A stretch of DNA of 64,000 bases from Zygaena filipendulae (GCA_907165275.2 OU015651.1:8268501-8332500), one strand, 5' to 3'. Positions 44,383-59,300 are shown, numbered from the stretch's first letter. Notes: generated by a model not told the origin, from the sequence alone. Translations and numbers: made by a program.

Positions 44383-47300
44383 GTAAGGATATTAACTTCA
44401 TAGTTTGTAACCAAACTGTAATGTTGTTTAACTACAAACTTTTAAAATTAATTATGTTTTAAAGGTGTATAATAATGCTATTAAAGCAACACCGGAAAAG
44501 GCAGTGTTTGAGACCAGGGTGAAAGGTGGTGCAACTGTGCAAGTTATGGCCCAAGACGGCTCTGAGAGTGATGATAATGAGGATGATAATATTTACAACA
44601 TAAAGGTAATTGATATGTGAATTATAATTATAATATTAATTAGTACAGAAAGAACTTATTAATATATGCCTGTTCCCTGCATGACTCCCAATATTCCCTC
44701 GAAAATTGTTTTGGGTCATATAATATTTTGAATATACACCTGCATCTCTATATTGCAGCTCTATCATCTATTATGAATGTATAAAAACAGAAATAGCATT
44801 ATTTTCTCCATTTGTTACAAGCAGATAGGTGATGGGTCAGATGATAATTCTAAGAATGACTCCACCTGCATCAAGCTGGTGGGCAATAATGACCAGCTGA
44901 AGATAATCAAACAGCAGCCCAAGCGAATCACCAAAGGTAATTTCAGATTTCATTTATCTTTAATTTTTGTTTATATATTTTTTTCTTTCAAAATGCGTGT
45001 GTTCATAGCTTATGTACTGTATTTATTAGTGTGTTTTGTTTTGTAGTGTTTTTGAATTTTTTTACCTCTTAATAGACTATTTCTTATACACTTATAATAC
45101 ATATTATGGAATATTATATTATTATAATTAACTAAGATGGTGTTTCAGCTCTTTCAATTCTTCGACATTATCAATCGTATGAAAACGACGAAACACCATT
45201 TTAGATACGACATCTACATTTGGTTAAATTAGTTTAACATTTTTTAACAGCTTTTAGTAGGTACTACTTTTTTTTGCTATCGTATATTTAACATTTAATT
45301 TAAAACATGGATTTTAATAATAAAAGATAATGATCACAAATTAAATACCAAGTATGTTGAAGTGATGTTATTTGGTTGTTATTTAGCCTGGGATGTATCA
45401 TTTAACGCAGTTTAATAATAAGCATACCGGTCGCGGTCGTCGTCGACTGTACTTAGCAATAGACGCAAGTTGTTAATACAGAAATGGAGGTTATGAAGAA
45501 GGTGGACACTGGCGAGGGCCAGCAGCGCTGGGCGTGCGACGAGTGCGACCGGGCCTACCCGCTTCAGCGGCTGCTCAACTTGCACAAGGAGCAGAAACAC
45601 CGCGTACGCAGCGAGCGCTGCGACCACTGTGACGCGTAAGCATATTAACCATAAAAACATTATATCTAATTACGCGGTAGTTGACACGCTAGTTCAAGCA
45701 AAGGAACTGGCTAGCCAGCGCTCTCCTTTTTTTACATTTATGTTTTTGGTGGTATATTATTATACAGTGATAGTATGATACGAGATTGAAGCACAGAGCC
45801 AATTGAATTGTGCATGGAACTACGGGAAATTACCTTCGGTGACACACGCATAGGGTAGGTACAATTAATACGTTTAGAATGCAATCAATATTTTTAGCCT
45901 GGTTTGAGTGACGTCAATTCTACGATATTAACATAATTTTTTAGGGTTTCGATGCCTTTGGCTAGATCATAATTTTCTAACATATGTTAGAAAATAACAA
46001 ACCAGTTTTCTTTTTGAACTTTTATGGGCATGTGATAGAAAAGCGTAAGGGCGGCGCCACGGTCTCGGCGGCGGCAAAAAAAACTATCAAAGGCGCGAGA
46101 TGTGGCCTACTTGCTGATAGCTGTGGCCTACTTCGTATGTTGTCTGCCATTTGTTTTTGCCGCCGAGACTGTGGCCAAGGGGTAACTAGTCACGCTTTTT
46201 TTTTTCATAAAATCCGATGAGTCTTGATTGCAGTCTGTAGTGACCTCTACACGCACGCACGTTTGTGTGTCACTCGGAAGAATAGTGTGTCACGAACTCG
46301 ACTGAGAGCCCTGTAGTTGACACACTAAAAAGAAGAAAAAGACTAGCTGTTCTCTATGGTTTCACAGGCGTGAATCTCGGCATTTCCTCAGGAACATAAA
46401 TTTTATCTTAATAAATCTTAATAGACATATTTTATACAAAATTTCATCAGTTTAACCACTCTGTAGATTAAGCCGGACAATAGATGGGCAATCAACCCGG
46501 TGCTTAAGATTGAACCCGATAAAAGGCTACTGTTTTCGAGTTTCTGGAATAAAAGATCGTAAACGACTGGCTTTTATCGGGTTTAAACCCAAGCACTGGG
46601 TTGATTGTCTAACTATAAGCCGGGCAGACAAAAAAATCTTTACCAGTTATTTATGTTTTAATAGCATGCAAGCTATATTATCGATACCTACTTTAATTCT
46701 ATTTATATGTAGTATAAAGATACGAATAAATAGTTGAAATAGTGTTTATGGAACGTTTGATGTGTTCCAGTAAATTCTTCACTAAATGCGACCTGACCGC
46801 GCACATGGCGCTGCACACCGACGACATGTCGTTCGAGTGCGTCGCCTGCGACAAGAAGTTCAAGCGGCTCCAGCTGTTGAAGCGGCACGAAAAGGTAATG
46901 TGCCGCTTCTGGAGCAGAAAGTCTCATGAGCTTTATTCAAGAAAAAGACATAATTTGGTTATTATTAACATTTTAGTTGGTAAGTAGGCCCTTTTCAAAT
47001 ATTGTGTTATTTCAGATGGTACACTCAGATTTGCTCCAACACAAATGCAAAAATTGTCCCGCCTCTTTTCTGTGCAAAGAGGAGTTGGAAGCTCACCAGC
47101 TGAAGCACTTGCGGTACGCCGGACACGCGGTCGCGTGCGAAGTGTGCGACAAAAAGTAAGGTTTAAGGCGAAATTCAAATATCTGGCGCCACTTGCATTA
47201 AACAGTTATTAAAATATATTATATTTGATTGTTAAAAAAAAGAAATCAAACATTTTTTAAATGGGCTAAATACAATTTTTTGATAATGATTATGCAGAAT

Positions 47301-50300
47301 TTTACAGGTTTTAAACATGCAAAACATAAATAAATATATTATGTAAGTACAAAAAGGAAGGCAACTATCTAATCACATTTTCTCTGACATACCATACTTA
47401 AACTGACATTTGGCAGACATATTTATAGTAGACATATAAGTAGGAAACGTCAGCTAAGATCGGATTTCACGGAGTTCACGCGGGAACTCCCAAATCAACG
47501 TGGGTGAAACCGCAGAAAACAGCTAATATTATATATTATGTTAGATGAAGTAAGCCAAGGGGCGATATTTCGATTGATTGACCTGTAGGCCTAAGCGCGC
47601 CACGATATGTTTATCGAACGAAAGATAAAATTGTCGATACGATAAATATTTTTGGGCGTCCAAGCAAAAAGGTTCTGCAGATTGATTTGTTACTATTAAA
47701 AAATTAATCAAAAACAAGTTTATTTCTTTTTTCACAGATTCCATTCTAAAGTGGCTCGGCAAAGGCATATGGACGTGGCGCACAACAGGGAATTTTCCTT
47801 TGCCTGCGACTACTGCCCAGAGAGTGAGTCTGTTGAATTGGCAGATCCTCACAATTGCATTTTGTACCTATAGATTTTTTAAAATATAAGCTATGAACAT
47901 ACGTATCTCAAAACCGGTTGTGTTTTAAAATCTTTTATAATTAATTCCTATTAGTTTAGGAATCAGCTCATTTTATATTGCAGTAGAATATATTTCATTT
48001 TCTCTTGCATAGGATTCTCTTCGGGACCGAAGCTCGCGAGGCATGTGCTTTACCATGCCGGTGACAGGCCTTTCCCTTGCAAGTTTTGTAAAAAGACCTT
48101 CATGAAATCACATCATCTCACAAGGTAAGCATAGATTTTTTTAATGTTACTTTTAAAAATTAAAGCTCCCTCTATCAGATGTATGCTGCTGTTAAATTTG
48201 CTAGTCCGCAAACATTTTGTGTGTGTTGATCGTAGAGCTTGCGCCGTGGCACGGCGAACGACGAAGTTTGATTTCTAGATTCAAGTTTATGCTGAGCAAC
48301 ACATAGCAGTAACAGCCTACACAGCAATCACCTCTAGACTCACCGCTACTTTGTAACGGGGCGTAGGGAGGCATGAATTTAGCGGGGGAAGGGGAGAGAG
48401 AATGTAGATTTTTACATAGAAACAGTTATTATTCTTTGAGGACCCGATTGGCGCGGTAGGTTACCACAAGGTCGTAGGTCGAGGGGATTCGGATTCGATT
48501 CCCGGTGGGAGTGAACTTAGTGTGATGAATCACTTTAGAGTCTGGGCTCAATATGTAATTAATAGATAGTATATACCACGTTTACTTGGTTTCAATAACA
48601 AGCTTATAGCTTACTGTGTGATCTAGTAGATCTGTGTGTTGTGAAGTGGATATTTTATTATATTGTTATTATTCTTAGCCTATATCTTGATTTTCGTATT
48701 TCCCCAGTTACCGTATCCATATTGTTTTAGACACGTGCGGCTGAAGCACCGCGAGACGAACCGCAACTCGCGCGGCCCGTTCGGCGAGCCGGAGCGGCTG
48801 CGCTGCGAGCAGTGCGGCGACGCGTTCGCGACGCAGGACGAGCTCATCTACCACTCCGCCATACACGCCACGCAGAACCTCATCTGCCCGCTCTGCCAGG
48901 AGAAGTTCCCCAACGTCGACGAGGTCACCGCGCACATCAAGTCGCACGTCAACGGTGAGATTATACACTAATCACGCCCCCCCACACACACACACAAACA
49001 CACACACACACGCGCGCGCACACACACACACACCCACGCGAGCACGCATCCACGCACGCACGCGACTTACGATGGATTTTTTTGAGTTAGGCGCAGTGAG
49101 ATCCAAAATTATATTGGGTATATGAATTCTATGAATAGCCTCGCTACAGTAAAATCATTCTGAAAAAAAAACGCTACCTGGGAGTCGAAACATGGTTCTG
49201 TAGACATGTATTTTTTTTGGACTGTTTATCATTCAATTTCGATTTTATATTTATTTTGATCAATGTATTTCTTGTTTCTTATATTATATTTTGTTAACCT
49301 TTCATTTCTTGTGCATTGAATTTACCGTAGCCGCCACACTAAAGTGGTCTTTATGCCTACGAAATTACGATTGATGTTTTTTTCAACACGCGTCGACCTG
49401 CTGCTAATTTTAGCATTGGATGTCGTCTTAAATTTTTCTCAGTTCAAACTAATTTATATATTGATTAAACTTTTTAGGTGCGGAATTCATGTGTGACTTC
49501 TGTGAGCTAGTGTTCATAACGCAGGAGAAACTCGAAGACCATCTAAACCTTGCTCATGAGGACGAATTTGCAGAACAGGTAATTTGTTTATTATAATACT
49601 AGCTATCCCCCGCGGTTTCACGCGGTAATTTCATAGTTGCCGCGAGAATTCCAGAATAAACTATACGTATAAATCTTCCCCTTTCATCACCCTTATTTTT
49701 TTTTGAAAACCGCATGAAATCAGTTCAGTAGTATTTGAGTTTACTAGCTGTCCCCCGCGGTTTCACCTGCGGTAATTTCGGAGTTCCCGCGGGTATTCGA
49801 GGATAAACTATACGTTACATTTCTCTTAAATCACTCTACTGATGAAAACCGCATGAAAATCCGTTCAGTAGTATTTGAGTTTATCGCGAACAGATAGGCT
49901 TTGTAGAGTTGCCGCGGGAATTCCAGGATAAAATATAGATATAAACCTTCCTCATGAATCACTCTATCTATTCGTGAACCGCACGAAAATCCGTTCAGTA
50001 GTCTTTGAGTTTATCGTGGAGAGCAGTGGAAGCGACTTCATTTAAGAATAGAATTATTTACTTTTATCAGGACACAATGCAAGATGAGTCGTCAATGGAA
50101 ATGGATGTGGACGATGAAGACGATGAAGGTGAAATCAATTGTAAGTATATCAAACGGAATTTGTATATTTTGAATTAGTGCCAACCCACACGATGCGGCG
50201 CGGCGCCGCAGCCCAAACCATTTCGCCGCATGGGCGACCACACGGGAGCGCGGCGCCGCGCCGCAGCGGCGACAAAAAGAGTAGGCATGCCCATCGCTAC

Positions 50301-53300
50301 GTGACAGAACAGGACAAACAACAGCGAGCCGCTTACTCCCCTCCCCGCCTCGTCTCGACTCCGATGCGAGCGCGGCGCGTGCGGCGCCGTGTGGCCACTA
50401 CGCGTTTTGGTATGTAATATACCGCCGCCTGACCTGAGCCGCACCGCACCGTGTGGGTTGGCTCTTAGTTTGACAGCGCAGCGTTGGTCTTCGATAAATA
50501 ATTCGAGATAGTCATCTTGAGTATTCTTATCCTCATAAATTGGAAGCAATCTGTATTTCATTTAAAAGAAATCAGTAGCTGGCGCATGATTCATGTAGGC
50601 ACTAAATGAGCTAGTTGACTAAATTCTTTTTTTGGTCGAGTTTGTAGATTAATAAAAAAAATTGGGCACGTATTTTATCTTTTTTTACGTACCTAATCAA
50701 AAAATAACGGCGATACATTGAGTTGAAGATCCGGTGCAGTTTGTATGGCAAAAAATAAAGCAAAAAATATGTGTCCAATATTTTTTATTAATTTACAAAC
50801 CGGACTAATTAGAATTTTTGTTTTCAAAAGTCGTCAACATCCTTATTATTGATACTGCCCGTTATATTTTAAAAATATGCTTTGATATTGTTTTTTATTT
50901 TTATTTTTTTACACGACGACTACAAACAGCACATAAAAAACAAGTGTAATTAAAACGAGCAACATGTTAAAACCCTGTGTAAAGTTTTTTTTTTTCTTCA
51001 CATTTTTCATAAAACTTACTTTTTGTTACAGTAAAGGAGGAAGACGACCACATGATTGTTGAAATTAAGAAACCGGTTAACTACATGGTAATTTTGCAAC
51101 CATTTTAAGTCCCATTTACTTCATAACATCAATTTACTTGCCTGGAAATGTTCTATATACCAAATTTAATTTTCAGTTGAACAAAGATGTCGAATCTGAT
51201 GAAAAATTGAATAACACAAATTCTGAAGGTAACATAAGTTAACTTTATACTTAGCTTACAAACAACTCAAAGTAGAGCACAATAAATGTTGGTATGCGCG
51301 CGCGCATTATGAAAAGCTTTTTTAAAATAATCTTAAGGCGGTGAACCAGTGGGGCAAAAGTGATTTTACAAACATGTCTGATAAACTCGTATAATATGTT
51401 GCTACAGCTATTTAAAACAATGAATATTTTGTAATATAAATAATTGTAGGTAAATATTATAAAAAAAAACTAATGTAATTCTCTCGAAAACTTTGTACCT
51501 GTATAAAAAGATATCCTGTATATTCATGCGGATTATATTCTATGTCTGTGCCAAATATAATTCAAATACATTCACTAACTTCCACATTCCACATGTTGGT
51601 AGGTACTTAGGTATATGAAAGATTTTGAACTTATTCATTGATAATATTATGTTTGTTCAGAGAGCGAATGCGAGGCGACATACACGGAGCTGGCGACCGT
51701 GGACCCATTGATGATAGTGAAGCAAGTCGCCGTCAAAATGGAGCCTGCGCCCGAGGCCGCGCCCGAGGGCGGCAACGTGAGCTCCATGAAAACACTTCCT
51801 AAAACCGAGGTGAGACGCCGTTTGCAAAATTAGCCAACAACGTCCAAAATCCAAATACTCTGACAACGACAATTCTGCTGAATATTATAGACCGATCTTA
51901 ATTCAAAACTCCTTAACGCAGTGCGTTCCAAAGTTGATTGGGCTCCGACCTGAAAAATATCTAACTTAGTGTATAGGGTGCTGCTCAATAAAACACGTCT
52001 GCTAGTGACCGCATTTAATACCGAACAAAGAAACTGTCTTTTAATAACGGCTTTTAATACATTGATAAATCTACCTACTTACCAAGGATATTAATTACAA
52101 TATTATTGCTACCTACCTATTCGTTAATATATTTATTACCCACATACATTACACCCTCACTCTTAATTGTAACTATGTATAGATAGGTAAACTATTATAC
52201 CCATATCACTAAAACAACCATTACTTAGAACTAAAACAACGGTTACTTAAAACTAACAGGATGACCATATCTTTCCGGCGGTACTATTAAGTTTCGAGGT
52301 CGGAGTCGTCTGGGCGTGTTCAGCGGCGGAACAGTTTCTTCCTGGCCCCCTGGCGGTGCGGGGCTTCCAAACGCAGACTGATTCTCGTCCCCCGCTAACG
52401 CTTCGGTTTCGGATCCTGCACTTCCCTCACCCGTCGCACTGGAGTCGAGTGACGGGGCTTCCCCGGCACTGAGCCATCTCCTCTTAATTTGATCGACATG
52501 CCTGACAATGCGTGGACCGTCTTCTCTACCTATCCCATAATTGCGTGAACCTGATTTGGTCTCTATTTCCCCGGCAACCCATTTATCGTGTCCCGTGTAA
52601 TCTCTAACCCATACCTTATCTCCTACCTCGAAATCCCTTTTTATTCCGTTCGCGTAACTAGCTTGCTTACATTGCGCCTCCTGTACCCTTTCTTCCACCT
52701 GCCTGTTACCTCTTAATAAATCTAAACGCGACCTTAACTGTCTGCGCTGCAGCAGCATGGCCGGAGATACTCCTGTGGTGCCATGCTCTACATTTCTATA
52801 AGCTAATAAATATGATTGTAAAGCAGCCTCAATATCGACCCCTTCCCGCAGTGATTTTTTTATTGCCCGTTTGCATAGCTTCACCGCCCCTTCTGCCGCA
52901 CCGTTGGATGATGGATGGTATGCCGCTGAGTACGTTACTCTAATCCCGTTATTTTTTAAAAAATCGCCGTACTCCTTGCTCGTAAATGGAGGTCCGTTAT
53001 CGGATACTACTTCCGCGGGTATCCCGAAACGCGCAAACGTTTCCCTCATCACCTTGATCACCACGCCGGCTGTGGTCCTCGGCATTAAGAAGGCTTCTAG
53101 CCACTTTGTGGTCGAGTCTATCAGTATTAGGAACGTCTTACCGTGGTACGGGCCCAAGAAGTCGACATGCACCCTCGTCCACGGAGCCGGCTCGTGGCGC
53201 CACGGCTGCGGCGGGGCGCGTGCGGGCGCCGCTCCCTCCGCCGCACACGTCCCACATTCTCGGCAACGGCGTTCTATGTCGGCGTCTACGCCCGGCCACC

Positions 53301-56300
53301 ATACTATACTTCGAGCCATACTTTTAATTTTGACAATCCCCATGTGCCCTACGTGTAATTCATCTAAAATAGTTCCTCTCAATGCGCTCGGTATTACCAA
53401 TCTGTATCCCCATACTATGCAACCCATATCTACATATAACTCGTTTCGTCGCAAGAAGTACGGTTTTACATTCTCCTCGGTACAGTGATTCGGCCAACCC
53501 GCTTGGCAAAATAACATAACCTTTTGCAATATTTTATCTTTTTTTGTATCATCCTGTACCATTTTCCTAGTGATCGGTAAAAAGTTTTGGATAAAGTTGA
53601 TGTATGTGGTTTCACATGGCGCTCGCCTGGCGACATCTACTGGCAACCGCGATAAAGCATCCGCCGCGTTGTTTTCGCTCCGTACGTATTCAATATTATA
53701 GTCGTACCCGCCTAACAACACCGCCCATCGTTGCATCCTACTCGCTGCCATGATCGGTACCCCGGTCTTATCTCCGAATATAGTCACTAACGGCTTATGA
53801 TCCGTTCTCAAAGTGAACTTCCTACCATAAAGGTAATGATGAAATTTTCTCACGCCATAAATAATAGATAAAGCCTCCCGTTCTATCTGTGAATACGCTT
53901 TTTCCGCCGAGTTGAGTGCCCGCGACGCGTACGCGACCGGCCGCTCCCCATCCGCGGTGAGATGCGAGATGACCGCGCCGACCCCCACACTGCTCGCGTC
54001 CGTGGTCAGCACCACGGGCAACTCCGGCGAGTAGTGCGCCAATATTTCGCTAGAAATCAATAGACTTTTAACTTTATCGAATGCCTGCTCACACTGTTTA
54101 TTCCATTCGTATTTTACTTCCTTTCTAAGCAGAGCATACAAAGGAGACAGTATCGTGCTAATATTAGGAACAAATCTGGCATAATACATGACTAAGCCTA
54201 AAAATGATTTTAATTCCGAAACATTTTTTGGAGTTACTACATTTTTTATCGCCTCAATTTTATCCGCGCAAGTCTGTACCCCCTTTTTACTGATCACAAA
54301 GCCTAGATACGTAACAGATTCCGCAAAAAATGTGCACTTGTTTTCCCTTATTTTCAAGCCGTATTTTTGTAACCTCCTGAATACTTCGTGTAGGGTTTCC
54401 ATATGTGATTGATCATCTACCCCTGTAATAATAATATCGTCCAAAAAAACGCCTACTCTTGGTATATCGGAGAATAATTGTTCTATTTTTCTTTGGAAAA
54501 TTCCCGGGCTAGAGGCTAGGCCATAGATCAATCTGTTATACATAAATAATCCTTTATGTGTATTGATAACTGTGAATTTTTTTGACTGCTCATCTAGCTC
54601 AAATTGCGCATAAGCCTGAGATAAATCAATTTTGGTGTACTTCTCCCCTCCATGTAACTTTACTAACAGATCCTCTACTCTCGGTAAAGGAAAACGGTCC
54701 ACTTCTAAGCATTTGTTCAGTGTAATCTTAAAATCTCCACAAATACGAATAGTACCATCTTTTTTCATCACCGGCACTATGGGTGTCGCCCAGTCCGACG
54801 TGTGCACCGGCGTGAGGATCCCGTCCCGCACGTGCTGCTCCAGCGCGCGCTCCACCGGCTCGCGCAACGCGTAGGCCAGCGGGCGCGCGCGCAGGAACAC
54901 CGGCCGCGCGCCTTCGCGCACGTGAAACCCCACTGTTCCGCCGTTGAACCTGCCCAGGCCCTCCGCAAACACCTCACAGTATCTGGAACTGAAATTACTT
55001 AGATTGAATACAAATTCTTTATTTTTGCTAACACTGTTACAATCGTGAATTGGTAATTCGATGTTTAATTCTTTTATCCACTGCCTTCCTACTAAACTAG
55101 TTCTCCCGGATTTAACGATGTATAAATCTAATGTCTTTTTTAGACCGTTATATGACACATCGGTGGTAATTTTACCTACTGGTCGCACTATCTCGCCTGT
55201 ATAATAACGTAGGGTTAGATCTGTCGGTTTCAATTTACAGTCAATAAACATATTTAAAAAGCACTCGTGACTCACGCACGAAATAACACTACCCGTGTCC
55301 ATCTCCATAGTGAGAGGTCTGTTATTAATGATTACGGTAACCGTGTATGGTTCCAGTTTCTTAAGTGAATTTGTTGATTTCAGTATGAAATTATTTACCT
55401 CGTCACTATCACCGTCGCTGTGCTCCTGACCCTGCTCTTCTTGCAAGTTGTGTACCGCCGTCGTTTTGCCTAAACTCGGACACATCCTCTTTAAGTGACC
55501 CTGTTGGTTACAAACCCGACACACATACATTTTGAATTTGCACGTGTTGCTGTTGTGCTCTTTTCCGCATGTTCGACATCCTTCCGTCATTTTACCCGCG
55601 TAATCATTCTTTATGAACGGTTTTGTCTGATATCGGCCGCCTGCCGCCCCGCTCGCGCCGCTCACGCCGCCCGCGCCGCGTGCTGCGCCGTCCGCGGCCG
55701 CTCGACTCGCCACAGCGCGTGGCCGCGCGCCGCTCCAGCCCGCGCCCGCGCCGTCACCGTTGCGCACGCTGCGCGCCATGCCTCTCCACTCTTGCCTCGC
55801 TGCTCGGATATGATGCACCGATGACGTTCCGCGGCCTGTTGTTGTGCTATCCGACCTCCTTGGCCCCTCGACTAACGCCGCATCCGTCTCAGCTGCCTCC
55901 ATCGTCATCGCCATCTTCAAAGCTTTATCGAAATTCACGTCTTCCTCCGCGAACAATCGCTGTCGAATGTAGTCGTTTACTAGCCCACACACGAATTGAT
56001 CGCGAAGGTGTTCTTTTAAGCTAGTTGCCGAAAACTTGCAATCTTTAGTTAATTTTTTTAACTCCGCTACGTAATCGGCGACGCTTTCATCTTTAAGCTG
56101 CACCCGCTGCCTAAATTTGTACCTTTCTGCTAACGGACTCGGTTTCGGTTGTAGGTGATCTTTCATAATTTTCACTAATTCCGTGTATGTCTTGGTCGCC
56201 GGTTTATCGGGTGTACATAAGTTCTCCAATAACTCGTAAGCCTCACTTCCCATTGCCGTAATTAACGTAGCCACTTGCACCACAGGCTTCACATCGTTCG

Positions 56301-59300
56301 CTATAAAAAATTGTTCTAACCGATCAACATACGAACACCAGTTGTCCTTCGCAATGTCAAAGCGTTCAATCTTTCCGATCGACATTGCACTTATTTATAT
56401 ACCGATAATATTTTATTTGTGCACTGTTCCTGACTCAACACTACGCGTTTTCTGTACGTATATACTCGTCGCCACTGAAAAATATCTAACTTAGTGTATA
56501 GGGTGCTGCTCAATAAAACACGTCTGCTAGTGACCGCATTTAATACCGAACAAAGAAACTGTCTTTTAATAACGGCTTTTAATACATTGATAAATCTACC
56601 TACTTACCAAGGATATTAATTACAATATTATTGCTACCTACCTATTCGTTAATATATTTATTACCCACATACATTACACGACCCACCTAACAAAAACTGC
56701 CAAAGTCGGGACCCATGTCTTGACCATTTTCAAAAGCGGGCATAAAATATTGGTAACGCTCCAGTGACAGTGGTCGTCCGGCTGTCAGCCCAATTGGTAG
56801 GGTTATCTTATGGTTCACTCAATATTCGCTCGCGACCCATACTTAGCTAACTCCTGCCTTAACGTGTACTCGAGTACGGTCGGCAACAAAAGTATTAGTT
56901 TTGATAACTATAGTAAACGTCGCACATGGCGCCACACAAATGTTCATGACATAAGCATTAATGGGGGATCAAACTCGTGACACCTGGCGTACGGTGCTGG
57001 CAAACTGCTTTCTGTCGCAAAAAGATTTAGCTTACTGTTGAGTGTGTAGTTAACTTTGTTGCTGACTGTACATTGGAGCTAGAAAATAATGTTTGCAGTG
57101 TAATAATGAATTTAATTTACAAATTGTGTTTACAGACTGCAAGCATTTTACGGAAGGCCGAAGAAATTAAGCGCAAGGCGGCCCAACAAAATGCTGGATC
57201 AAGTACATTTCTTTTTCACTCTTTGCATTCACAATAAATTTTAGATCCCGATTGGATATCGATATTTAAACTATTATTTTTCTTTGTCAGCGTCCGTCAA
57301 AAGCAACACTGCGGGCGCCAGCGATAAATCCTTGCGTCTTTTAGAAAAGGAACTTCAAGATTTGAAAAGAGTGTGTATTTGTTATAATATAGTTCGATCC
57401 ATTTCGGTTTTTTGGTAAAAGAAAGTTTCAAATGTTTTTATTTTGTCCGATTTAGACAAATTCGCGCAGTGAAGTATCGAAACCGCCTGCAAAAACTATA
57501 GAAAACTTGAGGAGTAGAAGAATTCAAGTCCATACTTCAACACCGAAACCAACGTAAGTGATAGTCTAGGATTGTACAGTCTAATGGTTGCTGATTTTGT
57601 ATACTTAGATTTTATTTGTATTTAGGTGCTTAACTTAGGTGCTTTAACTTCGATAAATGTGTTTAAAGCTTACTTTACTATACATGATCACGAGACACAT
57701 TGAAGGAACCAATATTCATTGGATATTTAATGATCGATCCAAATTCTATCATAAAAGCATACAACGTAACTTTCCGTAACTATCCATTAAATTATAATTA
57801 TTTATAAAAGTTGAGCGAATTAAAAAGGATGTTCATCCACGCAAACCTTGTTTTTTATCTGTGATTTATCAGTGTTTTTTTTAGTTACATAATAATAATA
57901 ATTCTAAATTTCGGTCATAGAAAACCCATTAATATTCTTTTTTTAGTAGGTAATAATAATAAGTATAAATCTTCATATGCTTGACTGCGTCTCTCGTGCA
58001 ACCTAACAAATCGTTTAAAAACTGATAAAATAATATGATGAGCTTATATCGACTTAAAATATAGTCACAAGTTCACTAAACTTACTTGACCTATGCAGTA
58101 GCTAGCAGTCTACGTGTGACGCAGTTTTATCCCTTCTTTTTGTTTTTAATACAGTAGTAGAGTGGTCGAAGAAAAGAAAGTACAGTCTGTACAGAAGTCG
58201 ACGGTGGTCGAGAAGAAACTGCCGGAGCGGCGCGCCCCTACCAAAGAGAATAAGGAGCCCAAAGAGGTTAAAGAAGTAAAAGGAAGTAACGGCAATGCAA
58301 AGGAAGACAAGGATAAGGAAACTAAGGTACGGCTCACACGTGGTATTTCATTAAATTCACAACACGAGCCCAAGAAAGGTTTGAAAACGCGCGACAGTAA
58401 ATATCTCAAGATTTCGTCTGTCTCGCTCATAGCGCTGGAAAATTAAGAAGACAAAGTATAGTAGTAGTAGAGAGTATATACAATTTGAGTGGCCTTCGAG
58501 ACCACGCTTGATAGCTTCCCGTTATCGTAATGCTACTGCTCCACCTGCGTTAACGTTAACGTTAATGTCTAACGTTAACGTTGATGGTAATGTTAGTAAG
58601 TTAACCCGTTAAAATGTTGGCCACATCTAACATACGTAATGCCTAAATTAGCGCACTAATTTACGCGTTAACACGCAGGTTGAGCAGTTGCATAAAACGT
58701 AAATATTAAATACTGTATTAGATTAAGATCATATTTACGCGATTAAATTATTTGACGTTTATGCACTATGCAGTGTTAGTAAATAAAAAAAATACTGTTA
58801 TATCTCTGATACAACCTGCTGCTTTGTTTTTTACCCGATTTCAAAAAGGTTCTCAATTCGACCTTACATAATGTTTTTGTATGAAAATATCGATGGCGTA
58901 ACGCATTGGTATAAAGTGTATGTCGTTTCAGACAACCGTCAAAAATGGTGGAAGCGATAAAGCATCGACGGAAGAAATGGTGCGTCGGTCGACAAGACCG
59001 TCCAAGGTCAAGGACTACGCTAAAATGTACGTGATTGCGCTCTACCATAGGTACTTAATACATTGAAAAGAATTTTTACTCATGGTCATAATATCTGGTG
59101 CAGGTCGCAGGGCAACGACAACGACGAATCCGACGATGACGACGACGAAGAATACAAAGAGACTGAAAAAACGCCTGAGGTCAGATTGTCTATGCTACTA
59201 CTTATTTATAGTGCCATCTAAGTACGGTTAAATACAAGGAATCCCGAAAATAACGCCGCCTCATTACAAGCTTATTGTTTATGCTTGTTCAAGTGTGGAA

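Larger units (their letters stand above)
51951..56678 (-). mobile_element. Ty3/gypsy-type LTR retrotransposon, apparently complete and young
   Basis: A 4728-bp element lies antisense in an intron of the zinc-finger gene. It has 203-bp LTRs (51951-52153 and 56476-56678) that read as identical, with canonical TG...CA ends in its own orientation. The 5-bp target duplication CGACC is at 51946-51950 and 56679-56683. A primer-binding site and a polypurine tract lie beside the LTRs. One 1380-codon gag-pol frame spans most of the interior and no env frame exists. LTR identity implies very recent insertion. The one-frame gag-pol layout suggests a Mag/K02A2.6-like lineage, but that assignment is tentative. 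Confidence 0.95.

Noticed and set aside
48438..48520. Possible tRNA gene (A and B boxes)
   Set aside because: No cloverleaf can be closed and the sequence runs into a SINE body and ATT tail; it is a tRNA-derived SINE.
50178..50561. Overlapping open frames on both strands with arginine/alanine-rich products
   Set aside because: They follow from the GC-rich MITE and have no conserved domain; the region is intronic.
52871..53488. 205-codon plus-strand open frame
   Set aside because: It lies antisense to the integrase part of the gag-pol frame, in GC-rich sequence, and has no domain content.
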